Positions 32,746-43,451 of a stretch of 64,000 bases of DNA are shown in pieces (within the stretch, counting starts at the first letter, position 1; each line of letters opens with the position of its first letter). Under the pieces are notes generated by a model. That model was given only the letters and a program-made list of their open reading frames with translations. It was not told the origin of the DNA and did no database searches. A program made the position numbers and the translations under genes. The stretch is taken from the NCBI GenBank assembly GCA_963931925.1, contig OZ007583.1, forward strand, positions 11,609,276 to 11,673,275, read 5' to 3'. This DNA is from Onchidella celtica (lineage: Eukaryota; Mollusca; Gastropoda; Systellommatophora; Onchidiidae).

Positions 32746-33926
32746 TATATATGTTTTTTAAGGTTGAATTTGTTTTATATTTTAAAGATGGTCCATTGGC
32801 GTATTTTTTACATACTACTTACGGTTACTTTTTATGGCGTGCACGGTACTATATATTACGAAACAAACATGCAAATATACAGATGTTACATAGCAATAAA
32901 CAGTTATTTTGTTAAAATACATGCTTGAAGTAAACAACTTTTAATTATAGCCATCCTCTTCCTTATCTCAATTGCCACCTTCCTGCCAAATTTAAGGCCT
33001 GAAGAGTGTATAGTTTGGTCAGTGACTCATGCCAAAGGTTGCAAGTTACTGAAATATATAATAGATGTGAGTATGTAATTAAATATATGCAAAAAGAAAT
33101 TTGTTGCGAGGGAAAGGTAACAGTCAAATAGAAGAAGAGGGAGAGGAAAGGGGAGGGGGGGGGGACTTGCTGTTAAACATCTGCAAACATACGCCGGTGA
33201 CAATGATCAAAGGATTATTGGGCTATTGTGCACAAATATCTAATGATTGACTGACGAGCGCCAACAGCCTTTTGTCAGACCGTCCTCGGGGGCGGCGCTA
33301 GGGATTTAGGAATTTTTATCATGCTAACAGATAGGCGGGCAAAACGGTTGACCAGCATGATAATACCTGCTAAAGAGATAGTGAGGTTTGATCGTGCGCA
33401 TTCTGTGGCCGTGACGGATAAGGAGGTTTGCGGCCGAAACTGTTTTATTAACATTTTCACACTTAGGAATGGAATTTGGTTCTAATGTTTTGTGTTTGTG
33501 GGGGGGGGGGGGGGGGGGGGGTCTGAACAATAGATTTTCGCGAAAAAACGATTTTCGCCAAAAATCGACTTTGTGAGGTTGTATCATGCTGGCGACGATA
33601 TATTGCCTGTGGGTAACACGAAATACCGGCCTAAAGAGCCCACACTTTCTGTTATATGAGTGTGACGCAACATTTGCTTGAGTGCAAAAAGACCCACTCT
33701 CCATTCCCTACGACCAAAAATGATTTTAACGTTTGACGTAGATAATGTTCATAACCACGACAGATTATAGGCCCACAGTATCTCATAATAATGCCCAAAC
33801 ACCATAACGACGACAATAAAATAGATTTTGCATTCCGCACTTGACAAGACACTACCGCTGTTGGTATCATGATAATCTATTTTACTTACAACACGACCTG
33901 CAACACTGAAATGCTTGTGTACAAGC
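32746..33926. other. No recognisable gene; poly(G) at about 33500-33521
   Basis: A (G)n run at 33500-33521 is followed by a short inverted motif GATTTTCGCGAAAAAACG. No coding homology. Confidence 0.4.
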
Positions 33927-34042
33927 GATGCATTGAAACGCAATTTGATATTGATAATCATAGGTCACAGATGACTCATTGAAACGTAATTTGATATTGA
34001 TAATAACAGGTCACAGACGACGCATTGAAACGTAATTTGTTA
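33927..34042 (+). repeat. 46-bp tandem repeat, about 2.5 units
   Basis: CATTGAAACG starts units at 33931, 33977 and 34023 (exact 46-bp spacing). Each contains AATTTGATATTGATAAT and AGGTCACAGA.GAC. Confidence 0.9.
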
Positions 34043-35297
34043 GTGCCAGATGATAAACAGTTACTGACAAACTACAGCTCCGAAACAAACGATCCTGCGC
34101 CTTCGGTATCACATGATTCATGCGTGTGATTGCGAAAACTGCGAGTGGAAGCCGTGGAAATGTCCAGTTCGGTTCCAGTCTTGACTAGATCTATTGATTG
34201 TTTTCTATCACTCTTTCGCAATTTCATTTTATAAGCTACCGATCTTGAACATACCCAAATTTTGCCAACTTTTGCAAATTCTGCGGCCGCGATTTGCCAA
34301 TTGCGGCAAAGACAAAGTTAACGGCCGCATAATCCCCCGGGGACAGGAATGACTTCTTATCTGTTATATATTGCAGCTTATTGCATTAATCGATGCGCAC
34401 GAAACAGCTGTGTTTACTGAAAAAATATTTACCATTAAATAAATATTAAATGTCGTAATAAGCGCAGATTTGCTATAGTTAAGTTCTTTGGTTCAAGCTG
34501 TTACTCTAGTTGGTTCACTGTTTTTATCTCACATAGCGAAAGAGGGCGCAATACGAAATGTATTTATCTTTATCAAACAGACCCTAGTTTTGATGCTTTG
34601 TCGAACTATGAAAAGTTAATCTTGGAAGGCCATTGCACCAATATCGACGACGCAATTGGCCCTTTTCTCAACCGTTACAGGCTTTGAGTACCGGTGCGGG
34701 CTTCACGGGACCCATTGACGTCATGACCGTCGCTGACAATAAGGAAACCTGTGAGCTAAATTTAGAACTGAGCATACATGTAGTAATCGTACGCCTTTCA
34801 CAACTTTTCCTTTTTGCCCAATTTTGACTTTGCTTATAGCCCTGCTGCGACCCCACAGTTTTTCTGTGGTTTTTATGATATTTCGTCAGTTTCTTACTAC
34901 TGGTCGCATACCTCTTTGTGCTGTATTGTGCTTCTCTGTTTCCTTTTATTTTGATAGTTGTCCATTTTTATCGGTTTGTTCGATTGTTTTTGTTGTTTTT
35001 TTTCAATTGAAAAAGGCGAAAGCCGAAAATTTGTGTATTTTCTGTCTTCTCTTTAGTAGGTTTGTATCGTTTGGGTTTGATTTCTCACGCAGGGCTTCGC
35101 TACATACAACTTTTTCTTTTTGCCCAATTTTGACTTGGCCTTTCAGTCAAGTGCAAGCTGGCCTTGTATCTTCTGTGCCGATGAACACATTATTGTGAGA
35201 ACCACGGGGGAAATAAAATCTGATCTACCTTTTGTTGATGACAGCTGAATAAGAGGAACAGATTGAAGTGAATGATGGAATGGGATGTTTTCATTTT

Positions 35298-35300
<3 letters not shown>
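34043..35300. other. No recognisable gene; one direct repeat pair
   Basis: TTTTTGCCCAATTTTGACTT occurs at about 34809 and again about 305 bp later near 35115, in similar contexts. Nothing else recognised. Confidence 0.4.
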
Positions 35301-35336
<36 letters not shown>

Positions 35337-35468
35337 GTTCGTCCATCAGGTATGATGATGACCTTAACAACACCAGAGGAATAAAGAACAGAAATTGTTG
35401 AGAATTTCAACACATGGACAATAAAGAGAACTAAAGGACACAGAGGACAGAATGGAAAGACTGTTCTT

Positions 35469-38400
35469 TCATGACTTATGGCTTCTCATGTGACTGATAA
35501 GTCCTATTTTTGCCCTGCAGACCCTTCCGCATAAATGACAAGAGTGCTCCGTTGGTTCAGTACCACTGGGCCTTTTCTTGCGCCTTTCTCTTTTTTTGAT
35601 AGCCTGCTGGACTCTGTCAGCTTCCCATGCTTTGCTGCCTCTGGTAAGGGCCGCCCTCCAATTTGCACGATCAAGCGAGAGCTTTTCCCACTCACTCACA
35701 TCAATGGCAAAGGCCTTCGGTGATTGCTTGAGAGTGTCTTTGTAACGTCTCTTTGGGGCCCCAACATTCCTCGTTCCATTGGAGAGCTCAGAGAAGAAGA
35801 TTTGCTTAGGGAGTCTGGAGTCGGGCATTCTGACAACATGTCCTGCCCAACGTAGCTGAATTTTTTTCAGGTGGCAGAAGATGCTCAATTCCTTGGCACG
35901 ATTGAGGACCTCAGTGTCTGGAATTTTATCCTGCCATTTGATCCTTAGGATCTTTCTAAGGCAGGCCAGATGAAAGTGATTTAGCTTTCTGGCATGCGAT
36001 TGGTACACTGTCCAGGTTTCAGCCCCATAGAGTAGGGTGGGAAGGACCACAGCATTGTACACTTTCAGCTTAGTGTCTGTGCGAATGCCGGCAACATCCC
36101 ACACTCTCTTTCGAAGCCTGCCAAATGCAGAGCTGGCTTTGCTGATTCTTGAGAGAATTTCAGTATCAACACGAGCCGCGGAAGACAGTGTACTGCCAAG
36201 ATAGGTGAAGTTCTCCGACACCTTCAGAAGACTGTCATGGACTTTGATATTTGGGGTCACAGGATACTTGTCGTCTGGAGTAGGCTGATGGAGCACTTCC
36301 GTCTTGTTTGTGCTTATTGTGAGGCCAAAGTTGTCACAGGCACTAGAGAACTTATCAACACAGTTTTGCATGCTATCCTCATCGTGTGCCAGAAGTGCAC
36401 AATCATCAGCAAATAGTAGGTCACAGACTTGGGTACTTTTGGTTTTGGTTTTTGCCTGAAGTCTCCTGAGGTAGAATAGACTGCCATCAGTTCGGTACTT
36501 GATGCTTACCCCTTGAGGAGGAGAGCTAAAGGCTTCTTGTAGCATTGCAGAGAAAATGATGCTGAACAGAGTTGGGGCTAAGACACAACCCTGTTTTACC
36601 CCATTTGTGACAGCAAAGGGCTCTGAAACACTGCCGTTGCTTTTGACTGCAGCTTGCATGCCATCATGAAACTGGCGCACTATTGTGATGAATTCGGGTG
36701 GACACCCAAACTTCGCCAAGATTTTCCAGAGGCCTTCACGACACACTGTGTCAAATGCTTTTGTGAGGTTAACAAATGTGACATACAGCGCTTTATTTTG
36801 TTCCATGCATTTTTCCTGAATCTGTCTGGCAGCAAAAATCATATCCGCCGTTCCCCTCTCTTTACGAAAGCCACATTGGCTCTCGGGAAGCAAGTCATTT
36901 GACGAGAGGTGATCAAGAAGGCGATTCAGAAGCATTCTTGCCAATATTTTGCCAGCAATTGAAAGTAGAGAGATTCCCCGATGGTTGTCACAGACTTGGC
37001 TGTCCCCTTTGTTTTTGTACAGATGGATGATTGAAGCATCTTTGAAGTCCTGTGGCAGCTTCCCTGCTTTCAACATATGATTGAACAACTCGGTCAACCT
37101 TTCAATAAGCTTTTCTCCACCGAAGGCATACACCTCAGCAGGAATTGAATCCACGCCTGGTGATTTGTTAAAGGACATCTGATTTGTGGCAGTTCGGGTC
37201 TCATTTGCTGTGAATGGCTTGGCAAGAGCTGCATTAATAGGAGTCTGAGGGAGGCGGTCAATGGACTCAGTATTTATATTTGATGGCCGATTTAGCACAC
37301 CTCCGAAATGTTCTGCCCAACGCTGAATTATGGCATTCAATTCAACAATGCGTGTTGAACCATCTGATGCAAGAAGTGGCGTAGTGCCAGAGCGGGATGG
37401 TCCAAACACAGCTCGGAGGCTCTCAAAGAACTTTCTAGTGTTGTTTGTGTCGGCATATTTCTGAGTTTCTCTTACTCGCTCTTCAAGCCAGTCATTTTTC
37501 ATTTTCCTCAGCTTCTTCTGGAGTACACCCTTACATGCACGCAGTGCATCAGCTTTTGCTGTGGAAGAGGGGTCACTGCAGTGAGCTTGGATGAGACTAT
37601 TTTTTTCTTTGATGAGCACTTTGATTTCATTATCATTATCATTGAACCAGTCCTGGTGCTTGCGGACAGGAAAACCAACTGTGCTGCTGGCGCAAGAGTG
37701 TACAGTCGTATTTAGGTCAGTCCAGCTCTGTTCAATGTTCTCAGGGTCAAAAGTCACGCAATCCAATTTTGAGGAGAGTTCTGATGAGAGCTCGCTCTGT
37801 TTCTCAGCTGAGCAGAGTTTTGAAACATTTAGGCGTTTAGGTGGCGCTTTCCCTTGAGGGCGTCTATTGCGCCTCAATGTTAGTCTGAGCTTGCAAACAA
37901 TGAGTCTGTGGTCAGTTCCACACTCGGCACCACACATCGCCTTTGTTACAAGGACATCCTTTCTGTCAGTCTTCCTCACAATGACATAGTCTATGAGATG
38001 CCAATGCTTTGAGCGGGGATGCATCCATGACGTTCTGTTTCTCACGGGGAGACTAAAATTTGTGTTGGTAATGAACAGGCCAAATTCAGCGCACAAAGTA
38101 AGTAAGCGCAACCCATTGTTATTGCATGAACCAACTCCACGAGGGCCAAAAACATTTGGCCACGCTGAGATTTCGGAGCCAACCCTAGCATTGAAGTCCC
38201 CCAAGAGAATCAGCTTATCAGCTGCCGGGACAGAGCATATGACAGATTCTAGATCAGAATAGAACTTGTCTTTGGCTTCATCTGGGTTTGTCATGGTGGG
38301 CGCATATGCGCTAATGAGGGTGGCTGACTGGCTTTTCCCAACTGGGATCCTGAGTGTCATTAGCCTGTTATTTATTTCAATTGGCATGGACTGCAAGTTT

Positions 38401-38696
38401 CTGACAAGGTCATTTTTAATTGCAAACCCAACACCATGCTGTCTCGGTTCGACTGCACCCTTGCCTTTCCAGAAGAAGGTGTATCCACCACTGAGCTCTT
38501 TGAGTTGGCCACTATCAGGGAGTCTGGTCTCACTGAGTGCCACTATGTCCAGGTTGTACCTGCTGAGCTCAATGGCAATAAGTGCAGTGCGTCTTTCCGG
38601 GTTGTTTGAGTTGTCCTGTAGTGTGCGTATATTCCAGGCTCCTAGCCTGAGTAAGCTGAATTTCTTTTTGTTTCGACCGCAAAAAGGGATCCCCAC
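35469..38696 (-). CDS. LINE endonuclease-reverse transcriptase, 1075 codons, motif A Asp replaced
   Basis: Uninterrupted frame with an APE endonuclease (GAWNIRTL, SETRLPDSG, YAPTMTN, GDFNARVGS, GTDHRLIVC), reverse transcriptase (YKNKGDSQVCDNHRGIS, QCGFRKERGTADMI, motif A, GVKQGC, catalytic LLFADDCALL), a GHVVRM region and a terminal C-x2-C-x12-H-x4-H zinc-finger-like motif. Motif A reads FVNLTKAFD: residue 643 (codon at 36768-36770) is Asn where FVDLTKAFD is expected and where family L has Asp. That Asp binds catalytic metal, so this copy is probably dead for reverse transcription although otherwise open. The frame begins at a GTG (38694-38696) and has no ATG before the endonuclease active-site blocks; the nearest upstream in-frame stop is near 38755. 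Confidence 0.92.
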   Translation of the reverse strand: MGIPFCGRNKKKFSLLRLGAWNIRTLQDNSNNPERRTALIAIELSRYNLDIVALSETRLPDSGQLKELSGGYTFFWKGKGAVEPRQHGVGFAIKNDLVRNLQSMPIEINNRLMTLRIPVGKSQSATLISAYAPTMTNPDEAKDKFYSDLESVICSVPAADKLILLGDFNARVGSEISAWPNVFGPRGVGSCNNNGLRLLTLCAEFGLFITNTNFSLPVRNRTSWMHPRSKHWHLIDYVIVRKTDRKDVLVTKAMCGAECGTDHRLIVCKLRLTLRRNRRPQGKAPPKRLNVSKLCSAEKQSELSSELSSKLDCVTFDPENIEQSWTDLNTTVHSCASSTVGFPVRKHQDWFNDNDNEIKVLIKEKNSLIQAHCSDPSSTAKADALRACKGVLQKKLRKMKNDWLEERVRETQKYADTNNTRKFFESLRAVFGPSRSGTTPLLASDGSTRIVELNAIIQRWAEHFGGVLNRPSNINTESIDRLPQTPINAALAKPFTANETRTATNQMSFNKSPGVDSIPAEVYAFGGEKLIERLTELFNHMLKAGKLPQDFKDASIIHLYKNKGDSQVCDNHRGISLLSIAGKILARMLLNRLLDHLSSNDLLPESQCGFRKERGTADMIFAARQIQEKCMEQNKALYVTFVNLTKAFDTVCREGLWKILAKFGCPPEFITIVRQFHDGMQAAVKSNGSVSEPFAVTNGVKQGCVLAPTLFSIIFSAMLQEAFSSPPQGVSIKYRTDGSLFYLRRLQAKTKTKSTQVCDLLFADDCALLAHDEDSMQNCVDKFSSACDNFGLTISTNKTEVLHQPTPDDKYPVTPNIKVHDSLLKVSENFTYLGSTLSSAARVDTEILSRISKASSAFGRLRKRVWDVAGIRTDTKLKVYNAVVLPTLLYGAETWTVYQSHARKLNHFHLACLRKILRIKWQDKIPDTEVLNRAKELSIFCHLKKIQLRWAGHVVRMPDSRLPKQIFFSELSNGTRNVGAPKRRYKDTLKQSPKAFAIDVSEWEKLSLDRANWRAALTRGSKAWEADRVQQAIKKRERRKKRPSGTEPTEHSCHLCGRVCRAKIGLISHMRSHKS

Positions 38697-38713
38697 TGGT
38701 CGCGGTATACCAG

Positions 38714-39109
38714 TCAGGGTGATGTGAAGTGGGCTTTCTTTAGGGCACCTTTTCTAGCCCCTTCCTCAGTTGAGGTGAGCAGTGCTATCCTTAAATAAGG
38801 CTGCTCAGCTACTGCGGGTGCTGCCTCCCCACGCCTCCACTTCAATCGACGATGAAGCGACCATAGCCCACAGCCACCAACGTGTAGGTCTGTGCTAACA
38901 GCTTCCAGTCTATCCAAACCTGCTGCCACCGCACTCGCCCATCGCCGTTGGAATTTTGAGAGGAAAGAAGACGAGACAAAGATGAAAGAAGACGAGGTGA
39001 GTGTTAAGACTGGCGCAAAGAGTTTGTTTTTAGTGAAAAAGAGCTGCGCAAACATCAGACTCACTCTCTCGCCTGGACACAACTTATCCAAGTGGCAAGA
39101 CAGGGTCAA
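38714..39109 (-). CDS. Small upstream frame in the LINE leader
   Basis: 131 codons, ending in a TGA at 38714-38716 that overlaps the open upstream extension of the main frame. It has no recognisable domain (no Cys-His knuckle, no coiled coil obvious to me). It could be an ORF1 remnant whose termination feeds re-initiation of the main frame, or a chance frame. Confidence 0.25.
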   Translation of the reverse strand: MTLSCHLDKLCPGERVSLMFAQLFFTKNKLFAPVLTLTSSSFIFVSSSFLSKFQRRWASAVAAGLDRLEAVSTDLHVGGCGLWSLHRRLKWRRGEAAPAVAEQPYLRIALLTSTEEGARKGALKKAHFTSP

Positions 39110-39621
39110 GACGACTGGAAATGTATCCAGGTGCAGGAGGATGCCAGAGGGACAGTCATATTGCCTGACCGGCTGCTGTAGGCTACTCCACAGCCTCGCA
39201 GTCCCAACTGACTAGGGTGAAAGACCCAAACCAAAGAACACCAATACTGGTGGATGCTCTGTGTCACGATATCCAGGCCAGAGTGGCGGTATATTGCCAT
39301 CTGCCCTATCAATCAACCACTGGCCTGCTGCCGCCAGCTTCGAAGCTGCGTCCGGGAAGTTTGCTCAATTCTTCGTCTGTGATTTAGGCAAACAAGCCTA
39401 TGACCACACCGCTACCGGGGGCCAATATGAAGGACTCAAATACTGAGGGTCACATTGTGCCCTAGCATGTGGCCGTTGGGTTAGATGAAACCTCCTCCGC
39501 CCTGGCCGTTTGCACCGACAGGTGCACGCCCACTGATACCATGCTAGCGTACCAGTTCATGAAACAGGTTGTACTGGATTACATGTTACCAGTAGCAGAT
39601 TTTTCTGACCTGACACACCTG

Positions 39622-39622
39622 A

Positions 39623-39668
<46 letters not shown>

Positions 39669-40640
39669 TACATCCTTTATATAGCGCTCCATTCCTTTAA
39701 CAACCAAACTCTAAGCGCTTCACAACATTTATATAATAAAAATAAACTACACAGATTTGAGACTTCTATTAAAAACTGTGCACCCTTACATCCATTCTGA
39801 TGCACCATATAAAATTTGAAGTCTGAGTGTTCAGTGGTTCAGAAGCCTTTTGCAACGAAAAATCTCAAGTCCACAAATATATATAGTATAGATAATCATA
39901 CACGCACACGATACGCAGCCATTTTCTGGAGGAAAAAAATGTACACTCAGAGAGAAAAAAGATGACTCTTCAGCTGATGTTTAAGTCATATAATTTTCAG
40001 TCTCTCTCAAAGACATAGGCAGAAAGTTCCAAATCTGAGGCCCTTAAAAAGAAATAAAAAAAAAGATTATTCACCCAAGATCTTAAGGGATATCTTAGGA
40101 ATTTTAAACTCTTTAGTGTCAGCAGATGATCTAAGATGTCGTGATGGTACATAGGGAGTCAAAGCATTAGTTAAGTGGGTACGTTTTTGTACTTACATTT
40201 TGTGACACAGGGTAGCCAGCTTATACGCTTTTCGTTTTTCTATCGGTAGCCAGTGTAAGTTTTGCAGTGGAGGCGATGCATGATCTCTGTTCCTTTCCTT
40301 AAGGATTAATCGTGATGCATTATTCTGTACTATTTGCAGCTTTTTTTTTCAATATTTACCTGCGGTAATCCAGCAAGTAGTGAGTTACTGTAGTCTAATT
40401 TTGACAAGACGAGGGAGTTTACCGATAGGATGGCATTGCCAATATAAATAGTGTGCTTTACTGTCCTCATTTTCTTGATTTCTATGTACATCCTTCGAAT
40501 CAGGTGACCGACTTCACTGGTCATAGATAAATCACTATTGAACAGAACACCAAGATTTCTAGCACATTTCGAAAATCAGATGGGACCATTTCCGACATTC
40601 ATATTGGATTTCATTTCGTTGATTAGAAAGACAGGCTTTT
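39622..40640 (-). mobile_element. L2/CR1-like LINE fragment with degenerate RT C-terminus
   Basis: Minus strand: NLGVLFNSDLSMTSEVGHLIRR-like, LSKLDYSNSLLAGLPQVNIE, then LHWLPIEKRKAYKLAT, matching the C-terminal half of the 31.46 kb element. It ends in GCGCTATATAAAGG and (ATT)n. The frame is disrupted repeatedly after about 40330. The 3' hairpin-like pair AGCGC/GCGCT is retained. Confidence 0.82.
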
Positions 40641-40729
40641 ATAATCATTTTTCATCGTTTTTTGTTTTTTTTTCTCTACTCGAAAACAAATTAAATGGGA
40701 TTTAGGTTTTATAATAGCGCGTTGCAGTA

Positions 40730-41035
40730 TTATTGGCTATTTGGTTGGTTTGTTTGTTGATGGGTCAGTTTGACGGTTGGTTGTCGGTAGATTGGTTAGT
40801 TGGTTGGTTGTTTGTTTAGTCTTTTGAATGGTTAATTGGTTGATTGGTTGGTTGGTTGGTTGATTAGGTAGTTGGTAGTGTGGTTGGTTGGTTGGTAGAT
40901 AGGTTTTTGTTTGTTTTTGATTGATTGGTTAGTTGGTTGGTTACTGGCTGGTTAGTTGGTTCGTTGTTTGGTCGGTTGATTGGATAGTTGCTTAATTGAT
41001 TGGGTGGTTGGTCGGTTGGTCTCTCAAAGTGACCT
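40730..41035 (+). repeat. (TTGG)n-rich satellite
   Basis: Imperfect TTGGTTGGTTGG with interspersed GATTGG and TTGT units over about 300 bp. Confidence 0.85.
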
Positions 41036-41892
41036 TGGACGTTAAATTTACTCTGAGTGGCCTGTAGAAGAGAAAAAAAAAACGGTGGAGGGGAAAGAAA
41101 TGAAAATAGCTAATAAAGAGAGACGAAGAGGAGATTGAAATTTTATAAAAAGAGCCTCCCGATAAACACACGATAGATGAGGAAAGCGGTCATAGAGCAA
41201 ATCAAAAACCCGCAAAAAATGATCGAACACGCTGCCCATATTTAAAATATACACACACATCAAAGACAAAACACATATACATACTAATTTAAAAAAAACA
41301 AACAATAACAGGCTTGATAATTAAAAAAATAAAAACAGTGATAATAATAAAGATATAACAACAAAAAGAACAATTATCAACAATCACAGCAAAAAAGACT
41401 GTAGCTCCATTAAAATGAGTTCTTTGCTGTATGTCACGATCACGTGCGTGAAGATGGTCACGACCACGTGTGTGATAAGTACCTAACTTATTTACCTTTC
41501 AAACCCAGCTAACAAGCCAAGCAAGCAGACCAGCGATCAACGGACACATGGAGTGAGATTTAAATTAAACGATATTTAATTATAAATGCATGACAAAACT
41601 TATGTCAAAACATTCAACTCATGATAATCACATACATAATCACAAAAACAGAGATACTTCAAATTTACTCTTGGGGATCCTGGCTATTATCTATTCCCCG
41701 TTTCACATCTAGATCTAATCCCTCTGTCTATAAACTTAACTACGTATACTTAATAGTCTCTGTCAACAGCTGCCCTCCTCGTTGATGCAGTTTCACTTCT
41801 CCAGAGTTCACACAATCCTTTCTAGATCTTTAATTTCGACGATAAAAGGGGAAACAGACGCCCCTGGCTTCACACAAATAAGAACACACAGT
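41036..41892. other. No recognisable feature
   Basis: Contains two ACGATCACGTGCGTG/ACGACCACGTGTGTG motifs at 41427-41475 that form a short direct repeat, and nothing else that I can name. Confidence 0.4.
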
Positions 41893-42361
41893 TTACACCC
41901 GCCATCGTAGATTACTTGTTCCTTGAGGGGTTCTCGACATCCCGTCCTCAAGACTATTCTTCTTCTGCAACCACACAGCACATCGACGGTTCACACCCGC
42001 CATCGTAGATTCCCGAGCTTCTGATGGGTTCCCATCCTATCATCAGAACTCCTCAACTTCTGGTCCCCATGGCACGACCTTCCACTTGTCGCCCGGACCG
42101 ATAAATTCTTCTTATTGGGAAATACATGTGAACATCATGGATCCCTCACACACCTGACACTTCTGGTCCCCACTGGCACGACCTTCCACTTGTTGCCCGG
42201 ACCGATAAATTCTGCGTCTTCCTTTAGGAATGAATAACTTGGGAACCTTCATAGATTCCTCACATACATAACACCCCTGGTCCCCATGGCACGACCTTCC
42301 ACTTGTCGCCCGGACCACTTCTCGCTGCGTCTTCCTCTAGGAACGAATAATTTGGGAACCA
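41893..42361 (+). repeat. Tandem repeats of about 105-113 bp
   Basis: ACACCCGCCATCGTAGATT occurs at about 41895 and 41993. Then units beginning TGGTCCCCA.TGGCACGACC start at 42061, 42165 and 42278 and run through CTTGTCGCCCGGACC and GGAA.GAATAA.TTGGGAACC. No coding frame survives across units. Confidence 0.85.
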
Positions 42362-42679
42362 CGTGTGTCGAGCTTCTCCTCTACTTATACTCCCGAGGTT
42401 TTTGCACACGCGACTAGTTTAAAGCGAGTCGTGTGTATCTATCCACGCTCGTCAACAATGTTAAAAACCGTGTTTTCCCCTGCTAAGCTCACCCCCCTAG
42501 ACTCGTGGCGCACAAGGCCACCGACCTTCCTCGTGATATTTAATCTTTCATGCTCGACAACAACTTTAAACTCCCCTTCTCCCCTACTAAGTTTACCCCC
42601 TCTATACTCGTGGCGTACAAGGTCATCAACCTTAATCGTGACATGTAAAAATACATTTTGTTGTATAATGCAAAATACT

Positions 42680-43017
42680 GGACATTGGTGTAGTGGTAAG
42701 ATGTTCGCTCCTCATGCTGAAGGTACGGTGTTCGATTCCCGGTCGGCGCAGGCATGTTGGAATTTTGGGATTTTTCTCATAATAATTTTCCTGCCCTTGA
42801 TCCTAGGGTAGGTAGGATCGAGCACCTAGTCTTCTGGGATAAGGACAAAAAATTCAGATGGCCCTTGTGCACGTTAGGCACGTTAAAAATATCTTGGCAG
42901 TTGGAACTCGAAGAAGAGCAGGCCTAAGAAGGCCGGCAGTTCGAGCAAAAAAACTCCCCCAAAACAACAAACTAATCAGCAACACGCCCGGAATTGCCCG
43001 GGGTAAACGTGTGCTTC
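42680..43017 (+). mobile_element. tRNA-derived SINE, copy 2
   Basis: The head GACATTGGTGTAGTGGTAAG supplies the A box (TGGTGTAGTGG), and GGTGTTCGATTCCCGG supplies the B box. The body shares GGCGCAGGCATGTTGGAATTTT and AAGAAGAGCAGGCC with the other copies. The 3' end runs into a long (CT)/(CTGT) microsatellite. Confidence 0.85.
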
Positions 43018-43262
43018 AACCTTTCTCTCTCTCTCTCTCTCTATCTGTCTGTCTGTCTCTCTCTGACTCCTTCTCTTTCTTTCTTTCTCTGTGTCTTTCT
43101 CTCTGTCTGTCTGTCTTGTCTATGTGTGTGTGTCTCTCTCTCTCTTTCTCTCTCTCTGTCTCTCTTTGTCTGTGTGTGTGTCTCTCTCTCTGTCTCTGTC
43201 TGTTGTCTGTCTTTCTTTCTCTCTCTCTGTGTCTGTCTATCTGTCTCTCACTTTTTTTTTTT
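43018..43262 (+). repeat. (CT)n/(TCTG)n microsatellite
   Basis: Pyrimidine-rich simple repeat following the SINE tail, then a T run. The Ser/Leu/Val/Cys-rich open frames here are artefacts. Confidence 0.9.
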
Positions 43263-43451
43263 TTTGGTACTATTCCATGTAATCGATGTAAGCGCCCTGT
43301 ACACCGGATTCCACATTAATAAATTAACAAAATAATATTGATCAACCGGCGCCAAGTAAGACCCTTTCTCCTTTGGCCACCAACCGTGAGTTTGTGCGAT
43401 TAACAATTCATCAGGCAGTAATCGGAAAAAAACCAAAACCATATTCAGTTG

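Larger units (their letters stand above)
35301..39618 (-). mobile_element. Full-length LINE (family L relative), minus strand
   Basis: About 4.3 kb. The 3' end lies at the (AAT)n block 35301-35336 (minus strand: GTCATCATCATACCTGATGG, then (ATT)n). The 5' end is near 39618, reading TGTCAGGTCAG..AAATCTGCTA, which resembles the 5' terminus of the nested family L copy (TGTCAGGCCAG..TTTCTGCTA). A leader of about 0.9 kb precedes the long frame. Both flanks are (AAT)n: 35301-35336 on one side and 39624-39667 on the other. Confidence 0.85.

Noticed and set aside
33927-34042. Regular repeats with spacer-like variation, CRISPR-like at first glance.
   Set aside because: Contiguous 46-bp tandem repeat without unique spacers, in an animal genome.
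42858-43335. Ser/Leu/Cys/Val-rich open frames that look like membrane proteins.
   Set aside because: They arise from the CT/TCTG microsatellite after the SINE.
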